Shown here one piece after another: positions 33,332 to 42,095 of a stretch of DNA of 64,000 nt. The translations under genes were made by a program, and so were the position numbers. The notes under the pieces are model-generated. The model did not search any database. It was not told the origin of the DNA and worked only from the letters and a program-made list of their open reading frames with translations. This stretch comes from Agromyces sp. LHK192 (GTDB lineage Bacteria; Actinomycetota; Actinomycetes; Actinomycetales; Microbacteriaceae), in assembly GCF_004006235.1 (NCBI RefSeq), contig NZ_CP034753.1, positions 4,024,320-4,088,319 on the forward strand. The letters run 5' to 3'. Each line of letters begins with the position of its first letter. Positions within the stretch are counted from its first letter, which is position 1.

Positions 33332-33672
33332 CAGTCCTCCTCGCTCAGAAGCCGGTCCATGACCGACGCCAACGACCCCCACGCGGAGGTCAGCTCATGG
33401 AAGAGCAGAGTGCCCTCCGCGCTGAGTTCGTAATAGCGGCGCGGCGGACCGTCCTCCGCGTGCCACTCGGAGGCCAGGAGTCCCTGGCTCTCGAGGCGCC
33501 GCAGCAGCGGATAGAGCGTCCCCTCCTCGATCGGCATCCCGCGCCTGCCGAGCGCCTGCCGGAGGGAGTAGCCGTACTGCTTCGTGCGCAGTTGGGAGAG
33601 CACGGCGAGCACGAGGACGCCCTTGCGGAGGTCCTGCTCCAGCTTGGCGAGCTGTGCGCCGCTATCTGCCAT
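33331..33672 (-). CDS. PadR-family transcriptional regulator
   Basis: 113 residues from ATG 33672. The winged helix is clear: LRKGVLVLAVLSQLRTKQYGYSLRQAL, EEGTLYPLLRRLESQGLLASEW and the wing GPPRRYYELSAEG. A helical C-terminus provides the dimer interface. The ATG is chosen because a full promoter lies in front of it with a -10 seven bases upstream. It is co-transcribed with the HAAS-type membrane gene, whose start overlaps its stop. Confidence 0.85.
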   Translation of the reverse strand: MADSGAQLAKLEQDLRKGVLVLAVLSQLRTKQYGYSLRQALGRRGMPIEEGTLYPLLRRLESQGLLASEWHAEDGPPRRYYELSAEGTLLFHELTSAWGSLASVMDRLLSEED

Positions 33673-33679
33673 TCGACAC

Positions 33680-33708
33680 ACAGTACATAGCGCCGCACAG
33701 TAGGTCAA
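33680..33708 (-). promoter_or_regulatory. Consensus-like promoter of the padR operon with repeated ACTGTG
   Basis: On the minus strand TTGACC (33708-33703) and TACTGT (33685-33680) are separated by 17 bases, and the ATG begins seven bases after the -10. This predicts a leaderless mRNA. The word TACTGTG occurs twice, once directly after the -35 and once at the -10, and may be the half-site for autoregulation by PadR. Confidence 0.6.
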
Positions 33709-33726
33709 TCCTGTGCTTTCCGCGGC

Positions 33727-33936
33727 TCAGCCGCGGCGACGTGAAGCCGGTGGAGGCGGAACCTCCCTCGCGGCGACGACCGCGCCGCGGGGGATCGTCT
33801 CGAGACCGCGCTTGCCGTCGACCACGAGTTCACGCTCGTCGATGGACACGAGCGGACCCAGCGCATCCGTCGCCTGGCCGGTCGGCAGGATGTACCGCAC
33901 CACGACCCGCATGCCGGGATCGAGTCGGTTCAGCAT
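33727..33936 (-). CDS. Small SH3-like protein resembling the N-terminal domain of Rv0428c-type acetyltransferases
   Basis: 69 residues from ATG 33936. The sequence NRLDPGMRVVVRYILPTGQATDALGPLVSIDERELVV with the terminal IPRGAVVAAREVPPPP matches the small beta-barrel that precedes a GNAT domain in Rv0428c-like proteins of other Actinobacteria. Here it stands alone without a GNAT domain. Function unknown; perhaps a nucleic-acid or protein-binding module. Confidence 0.55.
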   Translation of the reverse strand: MLNRLDPGMRVVVRYILPTGQATDALGPLVSIDERELVVDGKRGLETIPRGAVVAAREVPPPPASRRRG

Positions 33937-34021
33937 GTTCCCATTGTGGCCCGATCGCCCACGCCGTCGACCTGCGCCGACGACTGGCCGCGTCGAACCG
34001 TACCGTCCGGTGTTCCCGGGG

Positions 34022-35644
34022 CTACCCGCTCGTCGGCCCGGCGTCGGCCGCGAACTGCACCCGACCGGCGACGATGGTCTCGAGGACGCGGGCCGTCAGC
34101 AGCGCCCCCTCGCCTTCGGTGAACGGGTCGGTGTCGACGATGACGACGTCGGCGGCGTACCCGGGGGCGATGCGTCCCCGCCACGCGCCATCGCCGACCG
34201 ATGCCGCCGCGTCGCGGGTGGCGTGGCCGAGTGCGCGCTCGAGCGGCAGCGCGTACTTGGGATGCGTCGCGGGGACCGTCGGGTCGAGAGCCGAGGCCCG
34301 GGTCGAAGCGACGTACAGGTTCGCGAGCGGGTCGTGGGGCGCGGTGGGGGCGTCGGTCGAGAAGGCGAGCAGCGCACCGGCGTCCTCGTACTCGGGCCAG
34401 GGGAACGCCCGGTCCACTCGGTCGTCGCCGAGCATCTCGGCCCAGTTCGCGAAGATCGCGGGGTCGGCGTGCACGGGCTGCATCGAGGCCGTGACCCCGA
34501 GGCGCGCCATCCGTTCGGCGGTGCCGGGCGCGGCGTACTCGAGGTGCTCGATGCGGTGCCGGCGCGGGCGGTCGCCGTTGACGGCCACCGCGTGCTCGAT
34601 CGCGTCGAGCGCGATCTCGCTCGCGAAGTCGCCGATCGCGTGCTGGGCGATCTGGAGGCCTGCGGCATCCGCGGCGGCGACCACCGGCTTCAGCGCGTCG
34701 AGCGGCCAGATCGGCTCGGCGTTGCTGCCGTCGGCGTAGGGATGCCGCATCGCCGCGGTGCAGGCGTCGATGACGCCGTCGAGCACCAGCTTGATGCCGA
34801 TGACCCTCAACCACGGTGTCGCGGGATCGGCGGCGAGTTCGGCGGCGCGCGCGACCTGGGTGAGGTTCGCGTCGGGGTCGCCGGTGTTCGCGACGAGCCA
34901 GTGCCCCGAGACGCGGAGGGGCAGGTCGCCGCCCCGCTTCGCCTGCGCGCGCTGGAGTGCGGCGAGTCCGAGCTCGTCGAGCCCCATGTCGATCGCACCG
35001 GTGACCCCGGCCGCCGCGTAGGCGGCGAGCACGCGCTCGACGGCCAGGTCGCGGTCGGCGTCGGTCGTGGTCCGGTCGCGGTGGGCCCACGCGAAGTTCG
35101 TCGCCGCGGTCTCGAAGAGCATGCCGTTCGGCTCTCCGTCATCGTCGCGGCCGATCGAGCCGCCGAGGGGGTCGGGGGTGTCGCGGGTGATGCCGAGCTC
35201 GGTGAGCGCGGCGCTGTTCACCCAGCACGAGTGGAAGTCGTTCGCGTCGAGGTAGACCGGTACGTCGGCCACGGCCTCGTCGATCATCCACCTCGTCGGC
35301 CGTCCCCCGGGGACCGAGTCGAAGAGCCACCCGCGCCCGCGCAGCGCGGTCGCCGTCGGATCGGCGGCCCTGGCCTCGCGCAGGCGGCCCTGGATCTCGT
35401 CGAGCGACCGCGCATCGGTGAGTGCGACGTCGCCGAGGGCGTTGCCCAGGTGGAGCACGTGGGTGTGCGCGTCGGTGAACCCGGGCAGGGCGATCGAGCC
35501 GGCGAGGTCGACGACCCGATCGGTGCGCGGTGCGTCGGCGGGGCGGCCGACGAACGAGATCGTGTCGCCGTCGATCGCGAACGCCTCGGCCCACGGGTGC
35601 TCGGCGTCGGCCGTGAAGACGCGGCCCACGTACAGCGTGCTCAC
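34022..35644 (-). CDS. Metal-dependent amidohydrolase (YtcJ/AepA-like)
   Basis: 540 residues from GTG 35644, whose GTGA overlaps the stop of the permease gene. The amidohydrolase TIM barrel is shown by the metal ligands GFTDAHTHVLHLG (about 54-66), then QIAQHAIGD (about 323), RRHRIEHLEYA (about 351) and the late Asp in AFSTDAPTAPHDP. Members of this subgroup hydrolyse amides or cyclic amides in the cytoplasm. Direct coupling to an NCS1 permease suggests that the imported compound, perhaps a nucleobase-like or hydantoin-like molecule, is its substrate. Confidence 0.8.
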   Translation of the reverse strand: MSTLYVGRVFTADAEHPWAEAFAIDGDTISFVGRPADAPRTDRVVDLAGSIALPGFTDAHTHVLHLGNALGDVALTDARSLDEIQGRLREARAADPTATALRGRGWLFDSVPGGRPTRWMIDEAVADVPVYLDANDFHSCWVNSAALTELGITRDTPDPLGGSIGRDDDGEPNGMLFETAATNFAWAHRDRTTTDADRDLAVERVLAAYAAAGVTGAIDMGLDELGLAALQRAQAKRGGDLPLRVSGHWLVANTGDPDANLTQVARAAELAADPATPWLRVIGIKLVLDGVIDACTAAMRHPYADGSNAEPIWPLDALKPVVAAADAAGLQIAQHAIGDFASEIALDAIEHAVAVNGDRPRRHRIEHLEYAAPGTAERMARLGVTASMQPVHADPAIFANWAEMLGDDRVDRAFPWPEYEDAGALLAFSTDAPTAPHDPLANLYVASTRASALDPTVPATHPKYALPLERALGHATRDAAASVGDGAWRGRIAPGYAADVVIVDTDPFTEGEGALLTARVLETIVAGRVQFAADAGPTSG

Positions 35645-37062
35645 GGCCGGCCTCCCTTCGCGAGCGGGGTGCGCAACAGCAGTGCGTACGCGACCGCGGC
35701 CACGATCATCCCGATCGGCACCGACAGGTCGATGAAGCCGGTCGACTCGGCGACCGGCCCGGCCCAGACATCCGTCGCGAGGCAGACCGCGGTCGCGACC
35801 GCGCCGAGCAGGAGGGCGATCAGGCCCGCGAAGCCCCAGCCGCCCGTGTACCAGAAGCGGCCGCCGGGTCGCTCGTCGAACAGGTCGATCCCGTCGTAGG
35901 CGAAGCGGCGGAGGAGCACGTCGACGGTGAAGATCGCCATCGCCGGGCCCGACACCACGACGAGGAACTGGAGCATGAGGTTCGCCGCCTCGAGCAGGCT
36001 CGACGAGAGCACGAGGTAGATGGTCAGCGCGGTGCCGACGACGCCGACGATGATCGCGGCGGGGATGCGCCGCAGGGGGAGTCCGATCGCCTGCAGCGCC
36101 ATGCTCGAGGTGTACGCGGTCATCGCGTTCAGGGCGATCGTGTTGATGATCACGCCGATGACGAGCATCGGGCCCAGCCACGCGGGCAGCATCGTGAACA
36201 GGGCGACGTCGATGCCCGCGGCGAAGCCGTCGGCGCTGAGGCCCGTGGCCAGGAGGGCGCCGACCCCGGTGAAGACCGCGAACGGCAGCGCGCCGCCGAG
36301 CGCCGTCGCGGCGGCGATGTGCGAGGGCTTGGTCGAGCGCGGCAGGTAACGGGCGATGTCGGGGCTGTTGATGAACGACAACGGCGTGGAGGCGAGGATC
36401 GTGAAGCCGATCGTGATCGCCGACCACAGCGGCACTCCGGACAGCGGTTCGGGCGCCGCGTACCGCCAGTCGGCGGTCGGGAGGATGAACGCGGCGACGA
36501 CGAGGAAGATCGCGAAGAGGGCCGCCGCCAGGTATGGGTAGACGCGCAGGATCAGGCCGTGGCCGAAGATCGCGACCAGGATCGTGGCCGCCGAGACGAC
36601 GATCGTCACGCCGATCGGCACCCAGACGGGATCGGAGATGCCGACCTGGGCGAGCAGCACCGATCCCATGAACGACGAGGCGAGCCAGGTGAGCGACAGG
36701 AACACGGCGCCGATGAACCAGCCGACGAAGGCGACGAACACCTTGTTGCCGTGGATGCCGTACATCGCCCGCGTGACGACCGAACCCGAGGTGCCGGCTG
36801 CCGGTCCGCTCGCGGCGATGACGCCGGGGAAGACCCACAGCAGTGCCGACGCCAGGATGACGGCGAAGGCCTGCCAGAGTTCGAGTCCGAGCAGGATGAG
36901 GGTCGCTCCGACCGTGAAGTTCAGGATGCTCACCCCGGGCGCCGCCCAGACGAGGAAGAGGTCGCGGGCGCGACCGTGGCGCTCGCCGTCGGCGATGAGC
37001 TCGATGCCGCGCGTCTCGGGGCGCGTGGCGACGTCGGCGAGTTCCTCGGTGGTCGTGGACAT
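35641..37062 (-). CDS. NCS1-family purine/cytosine/hydantoin-type permease
   Basis: 473 residues, twelve membrane helices. LFLVWAAPGVSILNFTVGATL near the N-terminus, SFINSPDIARYLPRSTKPSHIAAAT and the spacing of helices fit the NCS1 family, which imports nucleobases, hydantoins or related cations with H+ or Na+. It is the first gene of an operon with the amidohydrolase and is divergent from a TetR gene, with three operator-like repeats in the 80-base spacer. Confidence 0.8.
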   Translation of the reverse strand: MSTTTEELADVATRPETRGIELIADGERHGRARDLFLVWAAPGVSILNFTVGATLILLGLELWQAFAVILASALLWVFPGVIAASGPAAGTSGSVVTRAMYGIHGNKVFVAFVGWFIGAVFLSLTWLASSFMGSVLLAQVGISDPVWVPIGVTIVVSAATILVAIFGHGLILRVYPYLAAALFAIFLVVAAFILPTADWRYAAPEPLSGVPLWSAITIGFTILASTPLSFINSPDIARYLPRSTKPSHIAAATALGGALPFAVFTGVGALLATGLSADGFAAGIDVALFTMLPAWLGPMLVIGVIINTIALNAMTAYTSSMALQAIGLPLRRIPAAIIVGVVGTALTIYLVLSSSLLEAANLMLQFLVVVSGPAMAIFTVDVLLRRFAYDGIDLFDERPGGRFWYTGGWGFAGLIALLLGAVATAVCLATDVWAGPVAESTGFIDLSVPIGMIVAAVAYALLLRTPLAKGGRP

Positions 37063-37080
37063 GACACCCTCCCGGACTTC

Positions 37081-37134
37081 ATTGGTCGGTCGACCTTTAT
37101 TGGTCGGTTGACCAATGGCTTATTGGTCGCCAAT
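37081..37134. promoter_or_regulatory. Triple ATTGGTC operator between NCS1 permease and TetR genes
   Basis: ATTGGTCG occurs at 37081, 37099 and 37122, always in the same orientation and each continuing into an inverted partner. The middle copy is a perfect palindrome, ATTGGTC-GGTT-GACCAAT (37099-37116). The third reads ATTGG-TCG-CCAAT (37122-37134). The block fills most of the 80-base divergent spacer, so one TetR dimer or several can shut both promoters. Confidence 0.7.
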
Positions 37135-37142
37135 TCAATAAC

Positions 37143-37784
37143 ATGGATGCCATGGCGTCAAGCACGGAATCGCGCCGGACGCGGAAGCGGCCCGAGGAGC
37201 GGCGCGAGGAGATCGTCGAAGCGGCCGCGACCATCGCGCTCGGCGAGGGCCTCGAACGCGTCACGCTGCGGGCCGTCGCCGACCGGCTCGGCGTGCGGCC
37301 CGGCCTGATCACGCACTACTACCCGGCCGCCGAAGACCTCGTCACCGAAGCCTTCGGGCGCGCGGCATCGGTCGAACGGGAACGCTTCTTCCCGCATGAC
37401 GGCACACCCGTCGAGCGACTCGCCCGGTTCCTCCACCACGTCGAGAGCGGCGCATCGGCGCCCCTTGCGCAACTCTGGCTCAACGCGCGCCACCTCGCGC
37501 GGTTCAGCCCGGCGCTCGCGGGCGTCCTCGAGGAGCAGGACGCTCTCGACCGCGAGCGGCTCACTGCGATCATCGCCGCGGGCGGGGCGGCCGGCGACTT
37601 CGACGTGGCCGACGCCGAGGTCGCGAGCATCCGCATCCTCCTCGCCATCGACGGCAGCGGCTCGTACGTGAACAGCGGCGACGAGATCGATCACCCCGTC
37701 CGCCGAAGCTTCGCGGCCGACGTCGCCGAGTGGTCGCTCGGCCTGCCCGTCGGCAGCCTCGCTTGGGCTGTTCAGCGGGGGTGA
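37143..37784 (+). CDS. TetR-family regulator of the permease/amidohydrolase operon
   Basis: 213 residues from ATG 37143; ATG 37152 is possible. The DNA-binding domain is at about 17-65 (KRPEERREEIVEAAATIALGEG, LRAVADRLGVRPGLITHYYPAAEDLV). The C-terminal domain resembles BetI/PsrA-like regulators. The start lies nine bases after the third ATTGGTC repeat, which supports autoregulation and control of the divergent NCS1-amidohydrolase operon. Confidence 0.85.
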   Translation: MDAMASSTESRRTRKRPEERREEIVEAAATIALGEGLERVTLRAVADRLGVRPGLITHYYPAAEDLVTEAFGRAASVERERFFPHDGTPVERLARFLHHVESGASAPLAQLWLNARHLARFSPALAGVLEEQDALDRERLTAIIAAGGAAGDFDVADAEVASIRILLAIDGSGSYVNSGDEIDHPVRRSFAADVAEWSLGLPVGSLAWAVQRG

Positions 37785-37811
37785 GCGCGCGGGTGAGTGC
37801 GCAGGCCGGCG

Positions 37812-38471
37812 TCAGGCGGGCGAGCGTCGCCGCGGTCGGTGGAGTGATCGCTGTTCGGGGAACTTCCAGTCGAAGACGACCGCGGCGACCCGGACGACGG
37901 TGGTGACCGCGACGCAGATGGTCGAGGCGATGAGCACAGCGACTCCGAACTCCACGAGCAGCACCAGGACCCCGACCCCGGAGCCGGCTGCAACCGCGTA
38001 GAGGGTGCCGACCCGGAGGAACGAGACGGGGATGCTGAGCACGATGTCGCGGAGCATCCCCCCGCCGATCGCTCCGACCACGCCGACGACGAGCGCGCCC
38101 ACCTCTCCGACACCGAGGGAGAGGGCCTTGGTCGCGCCGATCGCGCCGAACAGCCCCATCACGACGGCGTCGAGCAGGGTGATCAGCCATCCGGCGTGAG
38201 CGATCAGGGGTTGGAGCGTCATCCCGATCAGGGCGGAGCCGCCGGCGACGACCAGGTACCAGTTCATCCAGATGACCACGGGCGGCTGGTTCAGGACGAC
38301 GTCGCGCAGCAGGCTCCCGCCGAGCGCGACGATCAGTCCGATGACCAGCACGCCGAGGACATCGATGCGTCGGTGGCGCGTGTCGGCGGCGAAGAGCGCG
38401 CCTTGCAGCCCGCCGAGTCCGGCGGCGAGCAACTCGACCCACAGCGCAACCTGGAATGTCGTGATCGACAT
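37812..38471 (-). CDS. TRIC-type cation channel family protein (UPF0126 / YicG-like)
   Basis: 219 residues. Seven helices arranged as an internal repeat, each with the glycine-rich motif of the family: ALGGSLLRDVVLNQPP (about 49-64) and AIGGGMLRDIVLSIPVSFLR (about 133-152). Bacterial TRIC homologues form trimeric K+-permeable channels. The gene follows the alpha/beta hydrolase gene on the same strand after 72 bases and may share its GntR control. Confidence 0.85.
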   Translation of the reverse strand: MSITTFQVALWVELLAAGLGGLQGALFAADTRHRRIDVLGVLVIGLIVALGGSLLRDVVLNQPPVVIWMNWYLVVAGGSALIGMTLQPLIAHAGWLITLLDAVVMGLFGAIGATKALSLGVGEVGALVVGVVGAIGGGMLRDIVLSIPVSFLRVGTLYAVAAGSGVGVLVLLVEFGVAVLIASTICVAVTTVVRVAAVVFDWKFPEQRSLHRPRRRSPA

Positions 38472-38543
38472 GATCGTGCTCCTCCGGAGTGGCCGGGGTC
38501 GGCTCGCCGTGGCTGCGCACCGACCCCGGGCGGGTGCGAGACG

Positions 38544-39266
38544 TCAGCTGACGACGGCCTCGGCGGATTCCCGGGCGGCCGACTTCGCGGCGGTGACGAT
38601 GACGTCGGCGACGGTGTCCGCCTGCGTGATGAACAGGGCGTGACTGCCGGTGACATTCGTGATGTCGGCGCCGATGCGGCCGGCCATGTGCTGCAGCATC
38701 GCCTGGTCGAACGCCCGGTCTTCGGTGGCGATGACAGCCCAGCTGGGCTTGTCCCGCCACGCGGCGGCGCTCACGACGGAGTCGAAGACGTCCATGTTGA
38801 TCGGCACCTGGCTGTCGGCCAGGAATGCGGCGTCCGCCTCGCTCAGATCGGCGGCGAAGCCGGCGTGGAACCTGTCGCGGCGCAGGAATCCGTAGCCGTC
38901 CTCGCCGACGTCGATGACGAACTCGGGGGTCTCGGCGAATCCCTCGTACTGCTGCGAGGTGGTCTCGCCGGCGTCCGGCGCGAGCGCCGATACGTAGACC
39001 AGGCCCGCGACGTTCGGATGCACGCCCGCCTCGGTGATGACGGTGCCGCCCCAGGAGTGGCCGACGAGGATGGCCGGGCCGTCCTGCAGGTCCAGCACGC
39101 GGGTGGTCGCGGCGACGTCGTCGGCGAGAGAGGTGAGCGGGTTCTGCACGATCGAGACGCGGTAGCCCCGGGCGGTGAGCAGGTCGTAGACCCGGCGCCA
39201 GCCGGATCCGTCGGCGAATGCTCCGTGCACGAGGACGACGTTCGTGATCTCTCCGTTGGTCGACAT
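38544..39266 (-). CDS. Alpha/beta hydrolase
   Basis: 240 residues from ATG 39266. Oxyanion motif NVVLVHGAFADGSGW (about 9-23), nucleophile elbow VGHSWGG with Ser71, and a late His in TGSHALFITQAD (about 215). The length and NVVLVHGAF start fit the small esterase/salicylate-esterase-like group. It is divergent from the GntR gene, with a GCAATATATTGC palindrome in the spacer, and is presumably its target. Substrate unknown. Confidence 0.8.
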   Translation of the reverse strand: MSTNGEITNVVLVHGAFADGSGWRRVYDLLTARGYRVSIVQNPLTSLADDVAATTRVLDLQDGPAILVGHSWGGTVITEAGVHPNVAGLVYVSALAPDAGETTSQQYEGFAETPEFVIDVGEDGYGFLRRDRFHAGFAADLSEADAAFLADSQVPINMDVFDSVVSAAAWRDKPSWAVIATEDRAFDQAMLQHMAGRIGADITNVTGSHALFITQADTVADVIVTAAKSAARESAEAVVS

Positions 39267-39330
39267 GACGCTTCCTTCCAGATGCGGCTCGGTGGAGCCG
39301 GGTTGGTGGTGGTGCCTGGTACAACGCGCG

Positions 39331-39354
39331 CAGTACGCAATATATTGCATACTG
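39331..39354. promoter_or_regulatory. GntR operator, copy 1
   Basis: The core GCAATATATTGC (39337-39348) is a perfect palindrome extended by CAGTA and TACTG on the two sides, giving 24 bp with one mismatched pair. It lies 65 bases upstream of the alpha/beta hydrolase start. Its A/T-rich core stands out in this G+C-rich sequence. Confidence 0.7.
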
Positions 39355-39404
39355 GATCGTGCGACAAGGAATCCGGCGACTTGCAATCGACGTCGAAGGC
39401 GTGC

Positions 39405-39416
39405 GCAATATATTGC
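39405..39416 (+). promoter_or_regulatory. GntR operator, copy 2, abutting the GntR start codon
   Basis: GCAATATATTGC is identical to the core of copy 1, 68 bases away. The ATG of the GntR gene follows immediately, so binding would block transcription or initiation of its own gene. The A/T core could also serve as the -10 of a very short leader. Confidence 0.7.
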
Positions 39417-40082
39417 ATGCCTATTCCTCGCACGGTCCCGGGCGTGGATCGCTCACTCCTCCGCGACGACGTCTTCCGCCGACTGCGCGACGCCATCGTC
39501 GACGGCACGTTCCTGCCTGGGGAGCAACTGAGGGACGGAGAGCTCGCCGAGTGGCTCGGGGTGAGCCGGACCCCGGTGCGCGAAGCGCTGCTGCGCCTGG
39601 GAGCCAGCGGACTGGTCGTCGCCAAGCCCGGTCGATCCACGACCGTGAGCACGATCGACCCCAAGGCGGTGCGCGACGCGAAGGACGTGGTCGCCGCCAT
39701 GCATGTGCTCGCCGTCCGCGAGATGGCCGGGAACGCCACAGAAGCCCAGATCGAGCGGATGACGGACGCGAACCGGCGCTTCGCCGAGGCGTTGCTCAGC
39801 GGCGACCTCGCCGCAGCCCTTGACGCCGACGAGGACTTCCATCGGGTGCCGGTGACAGCGCTCGGCAATGCGGCGATCGCCTCCGTGCTCGACCAGTTCG
39901 GACCCGTCGTCCGCCGTGCGGAGCGTGGACGGTTCGCCGCCGACGGTCGGGCCTCGTTGGAACGCCACGAACAGCTCATCACGCTCCTGGTCGCGGGCGA
40001 CGTCGAGGGGGCGTCGGATCTGACCTTCGAGACCTGGCACAGCCTGTCCGACGAGGCGGAGCAGGCGCCGCAGCGGAGCTGA
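39417..40082 (+). CDS. GntR-family regulator (FadR/FCD subgroup)
   Basis: 221 residues from ATG 39417. N-terminal winged helix: DVFRRLRDAIVDGTFLPGEQLRDGELAEWLGVSRTPVREALLRL (about 18-62). The C-terminal helical FCD domain contains DEDFHRVPVTALGNAAI and ERHEQLITLLVAGD, with the Asp/His metal or ligand residues of that group. It is followed ten bases later by the convergent dnaB end. Two identical palindromes flank its promoter region, indicating control of itself and the divergent hydrolase. Confidence 0.88.
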   Translation: MPIPRTVPGVDRSLLRDDVFRRLRDAIVDGTFLPGEQLRDGELAEWLGVSRTPVREALLRLGASGLVVAKPGRSTTVSTIDPKAVRDAKDVVAAMHVLAVREMAGNATEAQIERMTDANRRFAEALLSGDLAAALDADEDFHRVPVTALGNAAIASVLDQFGPVVRRAERGRFAADGRASLERHEQLITLLVAGDVEGASDLTFETWHSLSDEAEQAPQRS

Positions 40083-40092
40083 GGGCGAACCC

Positions 40093-41475
<1,383 letters not shown>

Positions 41476-41638
41476 GACCTCCGGTTCCGGCAGAGCGGAT
41501 GCCCCGCGCGAGCGCGCGTCTGCCTCTCGGATCAGTCCTATCAAGGACTTCCGACACCGGAATCGGGGGCTGGCCGTGGGGCCGGTCGGGAGACGCTGAT
41601 TCAGGCTAGGGAACCGATTCTCCACACACAACTGCACC

Positions 41639-41778
41639 TGTGGATAACTCTGGGGAGAAACTGGGCGAAACGCCGGTGATCGTGTGCACACCGCCTGTGG
41701 AGAACTGTGGAAATCGTGTGAATTACACGGTTGCAATTTCAACTTGATCAGGGATTTACACAATCCACACCTGTGTGG
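41639..41778. other. AT-rich DnaA-box cluster in the 620-bp gap upstream of dnaB
   Basis: A consensus DnaA box TGTGGATAA (41639-41647) is followed by TGTGGAGAA (41696, one mismatch), TGTGGAAAT (41706, two) and CAATCCACA (41761, two). Between them are two palindromes, CGTGTGAATTACACG (41715-41729) and CCACACCTGTGTGG (41765-41778), and a visibly A/T-rich stretch. The rest of the gap (41476-41638 and 41779-42095) shows no gene; the right end holds a TAGATT that may be the -10 of the peptidase gene. Confidence 0.55.
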
Positions 41779-42095
41779 GAAAAGTTCTTTGGAAATCCAC
41801 GGGCCGGGCCGCGCCACCTGTGCACAACCATCTGGAAAACCCGAGGGATGCTCTTGCATCGACGGCGGTCGCGGGTGTATCGAGCGGGGGCGGCCGGTCG
41901 CACCGATGAGGGCCCGCCACGGCGGCGCCGGCACTCATCCACCCGTCACGCGAACGTAACCGAGGGGCTGTTGCCCGAAACATCCCATCGCATAGATTTG
42001 CCAGCACATCGCCCCCGGCTCATCGTCGAACCGAGGCCGTGCCGCGGGCGCAGCACCACCCGACCCAGGTCGGCTGAACCTGAAATGGAGAATCC

